This document shows positions 7,726-15,989 of a stretch of DNA of 41,006 nt, in pieces (positions within the stretch are counted from its first letter, which is position 1; each line of letters opens with the position of its first letter). The position numbers were made by a program, and so were the translations under genes. The notes below the pieces were generated by a model that was not told the DNA's origin, did not search any database, and worked only from the letters and a program-made list of their open reading frames with translations. The stretch covers positions 1-41,006 of the forward strand of contig NZ_BOQL01000010.1 of assembly GCF_018332655.1 (NCBI RefSeq), given 5' to 3'. Source of the stretch: Actinoplanes auranticolor (GTDB lineage Bacteria; Actinomycetota; Actinomycetes; Mycobacteriales; Micromonosporaceae).

Positions 7726-7762
7726 GTGAGCGCTGTCATCAGGTCAGGGTGAGATGCGTGAG
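7726..7762 (-). promoter_or_regulatory. Putative RamR-binding repeats upstream of ramC
   Basis: Read on the minus strand, CTCAC occurs three times (plus-strand GTGAG at 7726-7730, 7749-7753 and 7758-7762), 75-110 bases upstream of the ramC start. The two upstream copies are 9 bases apart and the third is 23 bases further, about two helical turns. NarL/LuxR-type regulators often bind such direct repeats. That RamR binds here is inference. No clear -10/-35 pair could be fixed. Confidence 0.4.
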
Positions 7763-7781
7763 GGAGAACTGCTGACATCCG

Positions 7782-8981
7782 TCATGTTTGAACGGCCAGA
7801 TAGCTCACCGGCAGGCGCACCGGGCCGTAGACGGCCTCGGTGGGAGCCAGCCATTCCGCCTCGCCGGCGGCCGACAGTTCGCGCAGCCCGGCGGCGAGCC
7901 GGGGGAGGGCCTCCTGCAGCTCCACCCGGGCCAGGGCGGCGCCGAGGCAGTAGTGGATGCCACCGCCGAAGGTGAGCTGCGCGGTGGGCTCACGGCGGAT
8001 GTCGAAGGTGCCGGCGCGGGGGAACACGGCTTTGTCGCGGTTGGCGGATCCGGTGATCGGCAGCAGGCAGGTCCCCGCCGGGAACACCGTGCCGTGCAGC
8101 TCCACGTCGGACTTGGCGATCCGCGGCACGCCCAGCAGCGCCGACGGGCAGAACCGGACGACCTCCTCGGCCGCGTTCGCGGCCAGGTCCGGCCGGTCGG
8201 CGAGCAGGCGCCACTGCTCCGGGTACGCGAGGAAGGTGGCGACCGCCTGGCTCAGCTGGAACTGCACGGTCCCCTGGCCGGCGGACAGCATGGTGATGAC
8301 CATGGCGCGCAGCTCGGCGTCGTCGAGCAGCTCCCCGGACTCCTCGGCCAGGATCAGCGCACTGAGCAGGTCCGGGCCCGGAGCCCGGCGGCGCGCCTCG
8401 ATCAGCTCGTCGATGAACAGGTTGAGGCTGTGCACGGCGGCCTCGATGCGCCCGGCGTGCTCGGCCACGCTGAGGCCGAAGATGAGCCCGACGTCGTGCG
8501 CCCACCCGTTGACCTGCGCGCTGTCGCCCTCCGGGATGCCGACGAACGCGCACAGCATCCGCAGGCTGTACGGCTCGGCGAAGGCGGCCACGAAGTCCGC
8601 CCGGTCGGTGCCGGCCATGGCGGCGATCAGCTCGTCGGCGCAGGACCGCACCACGGGACGGAAATCGCGTACCCGCCGTACCGTGAAGGCTTTGCTGACC
8701 AGCCGGCGCAGCCGCTGGTGGTCCTCGCCGTCGGCGTTGAGCAGGAAGCTGCGCATCGTCTCGACCAGCGGCCCGTCGGTGATGCCCTGCAGCGCCAGGA
8801 AGTCCACCCCGGGGGTCCGCAGCTGACGCATCCCCAGCAACGTCTGCACCGGCTCGTGGCGCAGCACGGCCGGGCCCACCGGAGACTGGGCCCACCAGCC
8901 CTGCTCGCGCAGGGACGCGAGCACCTCGTGCGGCCGGGAACGGAACTCGTCGCCGTACAGGTCAAGCACCGGTGTCGTCAC
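7782..8981 (-). CDS. Cytochrome P450
   Basis: A 399-residue soluble bacterial P450 (from GTG 8981, preceded by AAGGCGGA; the frame is open to 9035, but the extra residues do not look conserved). Heme-binding motif FGGGIHYCLG with the ligand Cys at about 345, K-helix ExxR (EVVR, about 273-276) and a C-helix HQRLRR are all present. The I-helix reads AGQGT (about 234-238): the usual acid of the acid-alcohol pair is Gly, so proton delivery may need water or substrate. It ends 129 bases upstream of ramC on the same strand, so it may or may not belong to the ram unit. No ferredoxin or reductase gene is adjacent. Substrate unknown. Confidence 0.9.
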   Translation of the reverse strand: MTTPVLDLYGDEFRSRPHEVLASLREQGWWAQSPVGPAVLRHEPVQTLLGMRQLRTPGVDFLALQGITDGPLVETMRSFLLNADGEDHQRLRRLVSKAFTVRRVRDFRPVVRSCADELIAAMAGTDRADFVAAFAEPYSLRMLCAFVGIPEGDSAQVNGWAHDVGLIFGLSVAEHAGRIEAAVHSLNLFIDELIEARRRAPGPDLLSALILAEESGELLDDAELRAMVITMLSAGQGTVQFQLSQAVATFLAYPEQWRLLADRPDLAANAAEEVVRFCPSALLGVPRIAKSDVELHGTVFPAGTCLLPITGSANRDKAVFPRAGTFDIRREPTAQLTFGGGIHYCLGAALARVELQEALPRLAAGLRELSAAGEAEWLAPTEAVYGPVRLPVSYLAVQT

Positions 8982-9059
8982 GGGGTCCGCCTTCGTCCCG
9001 GCGGCCCGTCCGCCGGGCCGGTTGCTCCCGAGCATAGGGGCGCCGGGAGCCGGCCCGTG

Positions 9060-9644
9060 TCACCCGGAATCGGTATTGCGCCGCGCCCACATCGGCCGGG
9101 TCATCTCGTACTCGACCTCGCCGAGGTCCGCTCCCGGCAGCGGGTCGTCCCAGACCGGGAAGTACGTGCGCACGTAGCGCAGGCCGACGGCGGCCATCAC
9201 GCCCCTCGACCCGGTGTTCACCGCCATGGTCTGCGCGATCACCCGGGTCTGCCCGACGGTCTCGAACGCGTGCCGCAGCAGCGCCCGCGACGCCTCACTG
9301 GCCAGGCCCTGCCGCCAGTGGCGGCGCAGCAGGCGGTAGCCGAGCTCGGCGACGGCCGGGTCGTCGGGCTGGTCGGGGCCGTGCGCGGGCGGCAGCATCA
9401 TCAGCCCGACGAAGTCGTCCTCGCCGGGGGACCGGTACGCCATCCAGTAGCCCAGGCCGTCCACCTTGCGCCCCAGCGCCATCCGCTCGGCGTGGGCGGC
9501 GACGACCTCCTCGCGCGACCGCGCCCGGCCGAAGATGTAACGCAGCACCTCCGGGTCGGCGTCGAGCTCGACCTCCTGCTCGAGGTGCCGGTCCGCCAGG
9601 GGGACGAGCACCAGCCGCTCAGTGCGCAGGATCGGTTGGGGCAT
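9060..9644 (-). CDS. GNAT acetyltransferase (RimJ/RimL type)
   Basis: A 194-residue acetyltransferase of the RimJ/RimL-like GNAT group: ILRTERLVLVPLADRHLE at the N-terminus, the central AELGYRLLRRHWRQGLASEA region giving the acetyl-CoA pyrophosphate-binding loop (R-x-x-W-x-x-G-x-A), and VNTGSRGVMAAVGLRYVRT near the C-terminus. I chose ATG at 9644 because the family N-terminus begins there; a GTG at 9662 in the same frame is possible. It probably acetylates a small molecule or a protein N-terminal amine; the substrate cannot be read. It lies 78 bases upstream of the P450 on the same strand and is divergent from the exported oxidoreductase. Confidence 0.85.
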   Translation of the reverse strand: MPQPILRTERLVLVPLADRHLEQEVELDADPEVLRYIFGRARSREEVVAAHAERMALGRKVDGLGYWMAYRSPGEDDFVGLMMLPPAHGPDQPDDPAVAELGYRLLRRHWRQGLASEASRALLRHAFETVGQTRVIAQTMAVNTGSRGVMAAVGLRYVRTYFPVWDDPLPGADLGEVEYEMTRPMWARRNTDSG

Positions 9645-9767
9645 CCCGCCACGATCACACACCGCCGGGGTCCGTGCGATGCGTTTTCGGGCCGGTCCAC
9701 CGACCGTTGACAGTGGACTCCGCGGCTGATGAGGATGACGGGGTCCGCTTCGAGGAAGGCGCCCGCC

Positions 9768-11777
9768 ATGTCAGTGCACCTCAGCCGGCGTCACGTCCTG
9801 CGGATCGGCGGCGCGACCCTGGTGGTCACCGCGGCGGCTCCGGCCCTGCCCGCGCTCGCGGCCGCCGCCGTGCAGGCCGACCTGGTGGTCTACGGCGGGA
9901 CCGCGGCCGGTCTGGTCGCGGCGGTCCAGGCGCGGCGGATGGGCCGGACCGTCGTGGTCGTCCAGCCGGGCACCCACCTCGGCGGCCTGACCACCGGCGG
10001 GCTGGGCTTCACCGACAGCGGCGTCAAGGAATCCATCGGCGGCATCGCCGGGGAGTTCTACCGCCGGGTGTACGCGAAGTACAACGGCACGGCTGTCACC
10101 CCCACCTCCCCGGCCCGTTTCACCTTCGAGCCGCACGTGGCCCGCGCGGTGCTGGACGACCTGCTCGCCGAGGCCGGGGTGCCCGTCTACCTCGGGGCCC
10201 GGCTGAGCTCGGTGACCCGCTCGGGTTCCCGGATCACCGAGCTGGCGACCGAGAACGGTCAGGTGTTCCGCGGGCTGATGTACGTCGACGCCGGCTACGA
10301 GGGTGACCTGATGGACCGGGCCGGCGTCAGCTGGACGGTCGGCCGGGAGGCGAACACCGAGTACGGCGAGACGATCAACGGCGTCCAGCTGCGCGACAAG
10401 CACCAGTTCGACCGGCCCGTCGATCCGTACGTGGTCGCCGGCAGTCCGGCCAGTGGGCTGCTGCCGGGCATCTCGGCGAGCCCGGTCGCCCCGAACGGCA
10501 CCGCCGACGAGCGGGTCCAGGCGTACAACTTCCGGATGTGCCTGACCCGGGACGCGGGCCGCATCCCGTTCCCGAAGCCGGCCGGTTACGACCCGGCCGA
10601 GTACGAGCTGCTCCGGCGGTACATCGACGCCGGGTACGCCGGTCCGTTCTTCACCACCCAGGGGGTCGGTGGCGGCAAGACCGACTCCAACAACAACGGG
10701 GCGGTCTCGACCGACTTCATCGGGCGCAACTACGCCTATCCCACCGCCGGGTACGCCGCCCGCGAGGCGATCGTCGCCGAGCACCGGACGTACCAGCAGG
10801 GCCTGATGTGGTTCCTCGCCAACGACCCCCGGCTGCCCGCCCCGGTCCGCACCGCGACGGCGTCCTGGGGGTTGCCGGTCGACGAGTTCACCGCTTCCGG
10901 CGGGTGGCCGCCGCAGCTCTACGTCCGCGAGGCGCGGCGGATGCGCTCGGCCTACGTGATGACCGAACGGGACTGCCGCGGGTCGGCACGGGCCGGTGAT
11001 CCGGTCGGGCTGGCCAGCTACACCATGGATTCGCACAACTGTCAGCGGGTCGTCGTGGGCGGCGCGGTCCGCAACGAGGGCGACGTGCAGACCGGCGTGC
11101 CGGCGCCCTTCCCGATCAGCTACCGCTCGATCGTGCCGGCCCCGGCGCAGTGCACGAATCTGCTGGTGCCGGTGTGCCTGGCGGCGAGCCACATCGCGTA
11201 CGGGTCGATCCGGATGGAACCGGTCTTCATGATCCTCGCCCAGTCGGCGGCGACCGCGGCGGTGCTCGCCATCGACGCGGCGGTGCCGGTGCAGCAGGTC
11301 GGCTATCCCGCGCTGGAGGCCCGGCTGCGTCAGGACGGCCAGCTGCTGCGGTGGCCCCCGGCCGTCACCGGCGAAATCATCGTGGACAACGCCGCCGCGT
11401 CCGGGGTGACCCGGGCCGGCACCTGGGTCCGCAGCACCGCGACCAGTGGCTTCTACGGCCCGGACTACGAGCACGACGGCAACACGGCCAAGGGGGTCAA
11501 CCGGCTGCGGTTCACCCCGGCCCTGCCCACCGCCGGGAGCTACGCCGTCTCCCTGCGGTGGACCGCGCACGAGAACCGCGCGGGCAACGTGCCGGTCGAC
11601 GTCGTGCACAGCGGCGGCACCACGACCCGGACCGTGGACCAGCGGGTATCCGGCGGGCAGTGGGTGCCGCTGGGCACGTTCACGTTCGCCGCGGGCAGCG
11701 CCGGCAGTGTGCTGATCCGGACCGAGTCGACCACCGGCTACGTCGTGGCCGACGCCGTCCGCTTCGTGCCGGCCTGA
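9768..11777 (+). CDS. Tat-exported FAD-dependent oxidoreductase with golvesin-like C-terminal domain
   Basis: A 669-residue secreted protein. Residues 1-35 form a Tat signal (SRRHVLRIGG, hydrophobic stretch, ALAAAAV). The FAD domain follows at once with DLVVYGGTAAGLVAAVQ as the dinucleotide-binding turn, then GGLTTGGLG and VDAGYEGDLM, as in the FAD_oxidored family (PF12831). The last 130 residues (from EIIVDNAAASGVTRAG to ADAVRF) form a beta-rich golvesin C-terminal/xanthan-lyase-like carbohydrate-binding module. ATG 9768 is chosen for GAGGAAGG at 9751-9758. A TTGACA lies at 9707-9712, but no good -10 element accompanies it. It probably oxidises a sugar or polysaccharide-derived substrate outside the cell (inference from the module). 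It ends 16 bases from the convergent MFS gene. Confidence 0.88.
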   Translation: MSVHLSRRHVLRIGGATLVVTAAAPALPALAAAAVQADLVVYGGTAAGLVAAVQARRMGRTVVVVQPGTHLGGLTTGGLGFTDSGVKESIGGIAGEFYRRVYAKYNGTAVTPTSPARFTFEPHVARAVLDDLLAEAGVPVYLGARLSSVTRSGSRITELATENGQVFRGLMYVDAGYEGDLMDRAGVSWTVGREANTEYGETINGVQLRDKHQFDRPVDPYVVAGSPASGLLPGISASPVAPNGTADERVQAYNFRMCLTRDAGRIPFPKPAGYDPAEYELLRRYIDAGYAGPFFTTQGVGGGKTDSNNNGAVSTDFIGRNYAYPTAGYAAREAIVAEHRTYQQGLMWFLANDPRLPAPVRTATASWGLPVDEFTASGGWPPQLYVREARRMRSAYVMTERDCRGSARAGDPVGLASYTMDSHNCQRVVVGGAVRNEGDVQTGVPAPFPISYRSIVPAPAQCTNLLVPVCLAASHIAYGSIRMEPVFMILAQSAATAAVLAIDAAVPVQQVGYPALEARLRQDGQLLRWPPAVTGEIIVDNAAASGVTRAGTWVRSTATSGFYGPDYEHDGNTAKGVNRLRFTPALPTAGSYAVSLRWTAHENRAGNVPVDVVHSGGTTTRTVDQRVSGGQWVPLGTFTFAAGSAGSVLIRTESTTGYVVADAVRFVPA

Positions 11778-11793
11778 CGTCGTAGCCGCACGG

Positions 11794-12978
11794 TCACGGT
11801 CGGGCCTGGGCGGGCGCTGCGGCGGTGAGCCGCCGCAGCTGCCGGAGCACGGGCAGGGTGAGCAGCAGACCCAGCACCGGGACGAGGAAGGCCACCCGCA
11901 GTCCGACCGGCTCCGACAGCAATCCGAGCAGGACCGCGCCGATCAGGGCGCCTCCGTAGTTGAACAGATTGACCCGGGCGATCACCTCGTCGCTGTTGCC
12001 CGGCACGGCGTGCCCGGCGGCGCTGAAGGCCAGCGGCACCAGCACGCCCACCCCGAGACCGGTGAGGGCGAAACCGGCGACGGCCACGGCGACCGACGGG
12101 ACGGCGACGACCAGCCCGCAGCCGACCGCACAGATCAGCAGGGACGCACCCGCGGCGGCGACCACCCCGGTACGGGGCACGACGTGGTCACCGACCAGCC
12201 GGGAGATCAGCACCGCGACCTGGTACGCCGCATAGCCCAGCGGCGCGACGGAGTCCGCGGCCAGCAGCGAGTCGTGCAGGTACACCGAGCTCCAGGTGCT
12301 GACGGCCGAGTCGGCCAGGAACGCGGTGAAGATCAGCGCGCCGCAGATGAGCACGACCCGCCGGCTGCCGTCGCGCGGATGGCGGTGCCCGGTGAGGTCG
12401 GGCATGACGGTGCGGGCGGGCTCGTACCCCCGCCAGCCGGCCAGCGCCACCAGGACGGCGAACCCGCCGGCGACGCCCACCGCCACGCCGGCCCCGGCCC
12501 CGCCGGCGACGAAGGCCGACATTCCCAGCGCGGCGATGAAGGCGGCGGCGGTGTAGGCCGCGAAGAGCCGGTTCATCACGCTGCGGCCCAGCCGCGCCTG
12601 GACCAGGACACCCTGCATGCTGAGCGAGGCGTCGACGGTGCCCAGGCCCACGCCGTACGCGATGAGGACCGCGACGAAGAACGCCGTGGGGGTGTGGAAG
12701 GTGGTGAGGCCGAGCGCGACGCCGATCGTCACCAGCCCGCCGGCCAGGGCGAAGCGGCTGCCCCACCGGGCGGCGACCGCGTCGGCGACCAGCGAGCCGC
12801 CGGCCGCAGCCACCACGACCAGCAGCAGGATGACCGACACGAGAGCGTCGTCGAAGCCCTGGCGCTCCTTGAACATGGGCAGCGCGGTCACCACCGCGGC
12901 GTAGCCGAGGCCCTGCGCCGCGTAGCCGGCACCGATCCACCGGGCCCGGGCGCCACCGGTGGGTTCGGCAGCCGTCAT
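11794..12978 (-). CDS. MFS transporter
   Basis: A 394-residue hydrophobic protein with about 12 predicted membrane segments in two halves, of the Major Facilitator type (AAQGLGYAAVVTALPMF at the N-terminus, GVGLGTVDASLSMQG in the region of segments 4-5, a charged central loop with HRHPRDGSRR). ATG at 12978 is the first start followed by the conserved part; GTG 13032 would add 18 unlikely residues. The N-half pattern resembles sugar or fucose-permease-like MFS members, but no substrate can be assigned. It is convergent with the exported oxidoreductase and downstream, on the same strand, of the ECF sigma remnant, with 102 bases between them. Confidence 0.85.
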   Translation of the reverse strand: MTAAEPTGGARARWIGAGYAAQGLGYAAVVTALPMFKERQGFDDALVSVILLLVVVAAAGGSLVADAVAARWGSRFALAGGLVTIGVALGLTTFHTPTAFFVAVLIAYGVGLGTVDASLSMQGVLVQARLGRSVMNRLFAAYTAAAFIAALGMSAFVAGGAGAGVAVGVAGGFAVLVALAGWRGYEPARTVMPDLTGHRHPRDGSRRVVLICGALIFTAFLADSAVSTWSSVYLHDSLLAADSVAPLGYAAYQVAVLISRLVGDHVVPRTGVVAAAGASLLICAVGCGLVVAVPSVAVAVAGFALTGLGVGVLVPLAFSAAGHAVPGNSDEVIARVNLFNYGGALIGAVLLGLLSEPVGLRVAFLVPVLGLLLTLPVLRQLRRLTAAAPAQARP

Positions 12979-13080
12979 CCGCGGTCCGATCGAGAAACAT
13001 GGGAATTGTTCACGATCTCCATGGCCGCCCACTCTGGCACGTGTGTGCCCGCACGTCGATAGTCCGCGCGGACCTCGGTG

Positions 13081-13722
13081 TCACTCCCGCAGGAGCACGG
13101 TGATCCGCGCGAGCCGGCCGCCGCGGAAGGTCAGCACGGGCACGGCGTGCAGCCCTCGGGCAGGTGACACTCGAAGGCGGCCTGGCGGTTGGCGCGGGTC
13201 GGCACCAGCCGCCAGCTGTGGCCGCCGACCTTGTCGGCGAGGAAGTCCAGCACCGCCGCGCGCCCGTGGTAGATCTGCGGCAACGGCGGCATGTCGAGGA
13301 CGACGTCGTCGCGGACCAGGTCCACCAGCCGGTCCAGGTCGGCGTGCTGGAAGGCCTCGGCATAGCGGTCGAGCACGGTGGTGTCCGCCGGCTCGGCCAC
13401 GTCGTCGAGGCCAAGTCCGGCCAGGACGGCCCGGGCACGCTGCAGCGCGCTGTTGACGGCCGTGCAGCGGCTCCAGCGGGCTCGTCCGCCGGGTGCGCTG
13501 CTCGATCGCGGTCAGGCTGGCCCGGGTCGCGATCGCGTACAACCGGCGGCGCAGCGACGACCGGCCCTCGAACCGGTCGAACGCGCGCCACGCCCGCACG
13601 TAGGTCTCCTGCACCGCGTCCTCGGCGTCGTGCACCGAGCCGAGCAGCCGGTAGCAGTGCGCGAGCAGTTCGCCGCGCAGGGGCTCGGTCGCCACGGTGA
13701 AGTCCGTACCAGTCGTCGTCAC
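13081..13722 (-). pseudogene. ECF sigma factor with SnoaL-like domain, disrupted
   Basis: Three pieces of one SigJ/SigG-like ECF sigma factor lie in two frames. From GTG 13722, region 2 is intact ([20 protein letters not shown], then [30 protein letters not shown]). After SPLEPL the reading jumps to a different frame, where [16 protein letters not shown] (the very end of region 4) continues at about 13455. Most of region 4 (roughly 70-80 codons, including its helix-turn-helix) is missing. The SnoaL-like domain follows ([33 protein letters not shown]). A second shift near 13150 (after HLPEG) returns to the first frame for [20 protein letters not shown]. The start overlaps the SDR stop (GTGA). 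The large internal loss cannot be a base-calling error, whereas the second shift could be. Confidence 0.8.
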
Positions 13723-14381
13723 CCGGTCACGACCCCTTCCGTGTACGCCTCGGAGCCCTCGATCACGCCGAGCACGTGCTGCGCCACCTGCTCGGCGGTC
13801 AAGGTCACCCGGTAGTCCGGCTCGGTGCCGTTGCGTGCCGCGTAGCCGGCCACCCCGGCCCGGCCCAGTTCGGTCGCCGGGGTCAGCGGCGGCATGACGG
13901 TCGCGAAGCGCAGCCCCAGCTCTCGCCGGGACTCGTCCGCACCGTAGGTGGCGATGAACCGGATCGCCGCCTTGGCGCCGGCGTACCCACCGCTGACCGG
14001 GGAGCCGCGCAGGGCCGCCCCGCTGGACATGGCCACCACGATGCTGCCCGGCTCCAGCGGCAGACGCAGCGCGGCCTTGGTCCACTCGAAGACGTGCCGG
14101 GTGTCGACCTGCCAGTTGCGTTCGAACTCGGCCCAGCTCAGGGCGTCGACGGGTCCCATCGCCGGGACGACCCCGGCGTTCGGCACCAGCACCCGCGGCC
14201 GGTGCTGCTGGATCAAGGCGGCGGCGACATCCGGGTCGGCCGCGTCGGCGGTGACGGTTTCGTAGGGGGCGTCCGCGGCCCGCGTCCGGGAGACGCCGAC
14301 GACGTGCCGGCCGGTGGCGGTCAGGGCGGTGGCGATCGCCCGCCCGAACCCGCGGCCGGCTCCGGTAACGATGGCTGTCAT
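13719..14381 (-). CDS. Short-chain dehydrogenase/reductase (SDR)
   Basis: A 220-residue classical SDR: cofactor motif TGAGRGFG (about 7-14), an NAG motif in [11 protein letters not shown], and catalytic Ser plus YxxxK in [20 protein letters not shown]. Arg-rich VGVSRTR after beta-2 suggests NADP(H) preference. ATG 14381 is chosen; an in-frame GTG at 14396 adds five residues. Its stop overlaps the start of the ECF sigma remnant by 4 bases, so the two once formed a coupled pair, a known arrangement in which SnoaL-type ECF sigma factors sit next to oxidoreductase or epimerase genes. It is divergent from the GH43 gene. Substrate unknown. Confidence 0.85.
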   Translation of the reverse strand: MTAIVTGAGRGFGRAIATALTATGRHVVGVSRTRAADAPYETVTADAADPDVAAALIQQHRPRVLVPNAGVVPAMGPVDALSWAEFERNWQVDTRHVFEWTKAALRLPLEPGSIVVAMSSGAALRGSPVSGGYAGAKAAIRFIATYGADESRRELGLRFATVMPPLTPATELGRAGVAGYAARNGTEPDYRVTLTAEQVAQHVLGVIEGSEAYTEGVVTG

Positions 14382-14461
14382 ACCAGTCGAGACCACCGCG
14401 GCGGCCGGAATTCATCGCGCACGGACTCCTTGACATTCGCGCAACGAGACCGGAATCATTT

Positions 14462-14479
14462 GTTTACATCAATGTTAAC
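14462..14479. promoter_or_regulatory. Palindromic operator upstream of GH43 gene
   Basis: GTTTACAT (14462-14469), CA, ATGTTAAC (14472-14479): an 18-base dyad with 7 of 8 arm positions matching, strikingly AT-rich for this genome. A TTGACA at 14430-14435 lies just upstream. The site sits 25 bases before the GH43 start codon, where a LacI- or GntR-type sugar repressor would block transcription. The regulator itself is not identified in the window. Confidence 0.6.
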
Positions 14480-14504
14480 GGTCACATCCAGCTGTGAGGT
14501 GCTC

Positions 14505-15878
14505 GTGAGACGTCGTACTCTGCTGTCCGCGCTGGGGGCGAGTGCCGCCGCGGGTGCCCTGATCCGGCCCGGCGCCGCCCGGGCCGCCACCTACTCCGGC
14601 TACGCGATGGCGTACTTCACGGAGTCACCGACGATGAGCGCCGCCAGTTACAACCTGCACCTGGCGGTCAGCGGCGACGGTCTGGCCTGGACGCCGCTCA
14701 ACCAGAACCGGCCGGTGGCGACGCCGACCGCGGGCAGCGGCGGGCTGCGCGACCCGTTCCTGCTGCGCAAGCAGGACGGGACGTTCACCGTGCTGGCCAC
14801 CGACCTGAACGGCACCAACTGGTCGTACCAGAGCCAGTACCTGCACGTCTGGGACTCCACCGACCTGCGCAGCTTCCGCAACTACCGGCTGCTCAAGGTG
14901 CACTCGCTGGCCACCCACGCCTGGGCCCCGGAAGCCTTCTGGGACGCCGCGCGCGGTCAGTACGCCGTGGTCTTCTCCGCCGTGGTCAACGGGCACAACG
15001 TGCTGATGGTGGCCTACACCCGCGACTTCGTCACCGCGTCCACGCCGCAGGTCTTCTTCGATCCCGGCTATGACGCCATCGACGGCAACTTCGTCACGGC
15101 CGGCGGCGTGAACTACATGTACTACAAGAACAACACCAACAGCACGCTGCTGGGCACCCGGTCCACGTCGCTGAATCCCGGCAGCTTCAGCGTCTACACA
15201 CCGGCGATCGGCCCCGGCCGTGGTGTCGAGGCCCCGCAGATCGTGAAGTCCAACAGCGCGAACGTCTGGCACATGTGGGGCGACACCTGGAGCCCGAACG
15301 GCCGGTTCTTCTGCTGGCAGACCGGCGACCTGGCGGGCGGCTCGTGGAGCCTGCTCAACGACCGCGCGTACACCCAGCCGCTGAACTCCAAGCATTTGGG
15401 CATCACCGCGATCACCGCGGCCGAGCTGACCGGGCTCACCAGCACGTGGGGCACGCCGGCGTGGAACCGGCTCAAGTCCTACAACTTCCCGGAGCGCTAC
15501 GTCCGGCACGCCGGTGGGGTCGGGCGCATCGACGCGTACCCGTTCGACCCGTACCAGGATCAGCTGTGGACGCTGGTGCCCGGGCTCGCCGACCCGGCCG
15601 GGGTGTCGTTGCGGTCGGTGAACTATCCCGACCGGTACCTGCGGCACGCCGACTACGCACTGGTGCTCAACGCGAACGACGGCACCAGCGGCTTCGCGGC
15701 CGACGCCACCTTCCACCGGGTCGCGGGCTGGGCCGACGCCGGCTGGACGTCGCTGCGCTCGCACAACTACCCGGACCGCTACCTGCGGCACAGCGGCTAC
15801 GTGCTGCGGATCGACCCGATCACCGGCAGCTCGTCGGGCACCGACAAGCAGGACGCCACGTTCCACATCGGCTACTGA
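14505..15878 (+). CDS. Exported GH43-type glycosidase with C-terminal AbfB (CBM42-like) domain
   Basis: A 457-residue secreted enzyme. A Tat-like signal (VRRRTLLSALG...PGAARA) ends near residue 28. The five-bladed propeller of GH43-type enzymes follows: LRDPFLLR (Asp83), WAPEAFWD, AIDGNF (Asp193) and GVEAPQIVK (Glu242), which fit the catalytic acidic residues of the family. The last 140 residues carry repeated AbfB motifs (LKSYNFPERYVRH, LRSVNYPDRYLRH, LRSHNYPDRYLRH) that bind arabinofuranose side chains. The role is likely arabinan or arabinoxylan breakdown outside the cell. I chose GTG 14505, with GTGAGGTG upstream, over ATG 14472, which lies inside the palindrome. A 13-bp inverted repeat follows the gene. 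Confidence 0.88.
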   Translation: MRRRTLLSALGASAAAGALIRPGAARAATYSGYAMAYFTESPTMSAASYNLHLAVSGDGLAWTPLNQNRPVATPTAGSGGLRDPFLLRKQDGTFTVLATDLNGTNWSYQSQYLHVWDSTDLRSFRNYRLLKVHSLATHAWAPEAFWDAARGQYAVVFSAVVNGHNVLMVAYTRDFVTASTPQVFFDPGYDAIDGNFVTAGGVNYMYYKNNTNSTLLGTRSTSLNPGSFSVYTPAIGPGRGVEAPQIVKSNSANVWHMWGDTWSPNGRFFCWQTGDLAGGSWSLLNDRAYTQPLNSKHLGITAITAAELTGLTSTWGTPAWNRLKSYNFPERYVRHAGGVGRIDAYPFDPYQDQLWTLVPGLADPAGVSLRSVNYPDRYLRHADYALVLNANDGTSGFAADATFHRVAGWADAGWTSLRSHNYPDRYLRHSGYVLRIDPITGSSSGTDKQDATFHIGY

Positions 15879-15898
15879 CGCGCCGGTGGACGCAAAGA

Positions 15899-15942
15899 GG
15901 CGTCGTTGCGAATTCCACGGGGGAAGAACTCGCAACGACGCC
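15899..15942. terminator. 13-bp perfect inverted repeat after GH43 gene
   Basis: GGCGTCGTTGCGA (15899-15911) is perfectly complementary to TCGCAACGACGCC (15930-15942), with an 18-base loop. It starts 21 bases after the GH43 stop and 48 bases before the convergent EspR-like gene ends, so it can serve as a bidirectional terminator. The long loop is unusual for an intrinsic terminator. Confidence 0.65.
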
Positions 15943-15989
15943 GTAGGACCAACTTAAACGACAACGCCCGGCGCTGTCTAACCGGTGGA

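Noticed and set aside
5043..7775. 910-codon plus-strand open frame opposite ramC
   Set aside because: The whole stretch is antisense to an unmistakable class III synthetase; the Gly/Val/Gln-rich product has no domain. Long antisense frames are expected here from third-position GC.
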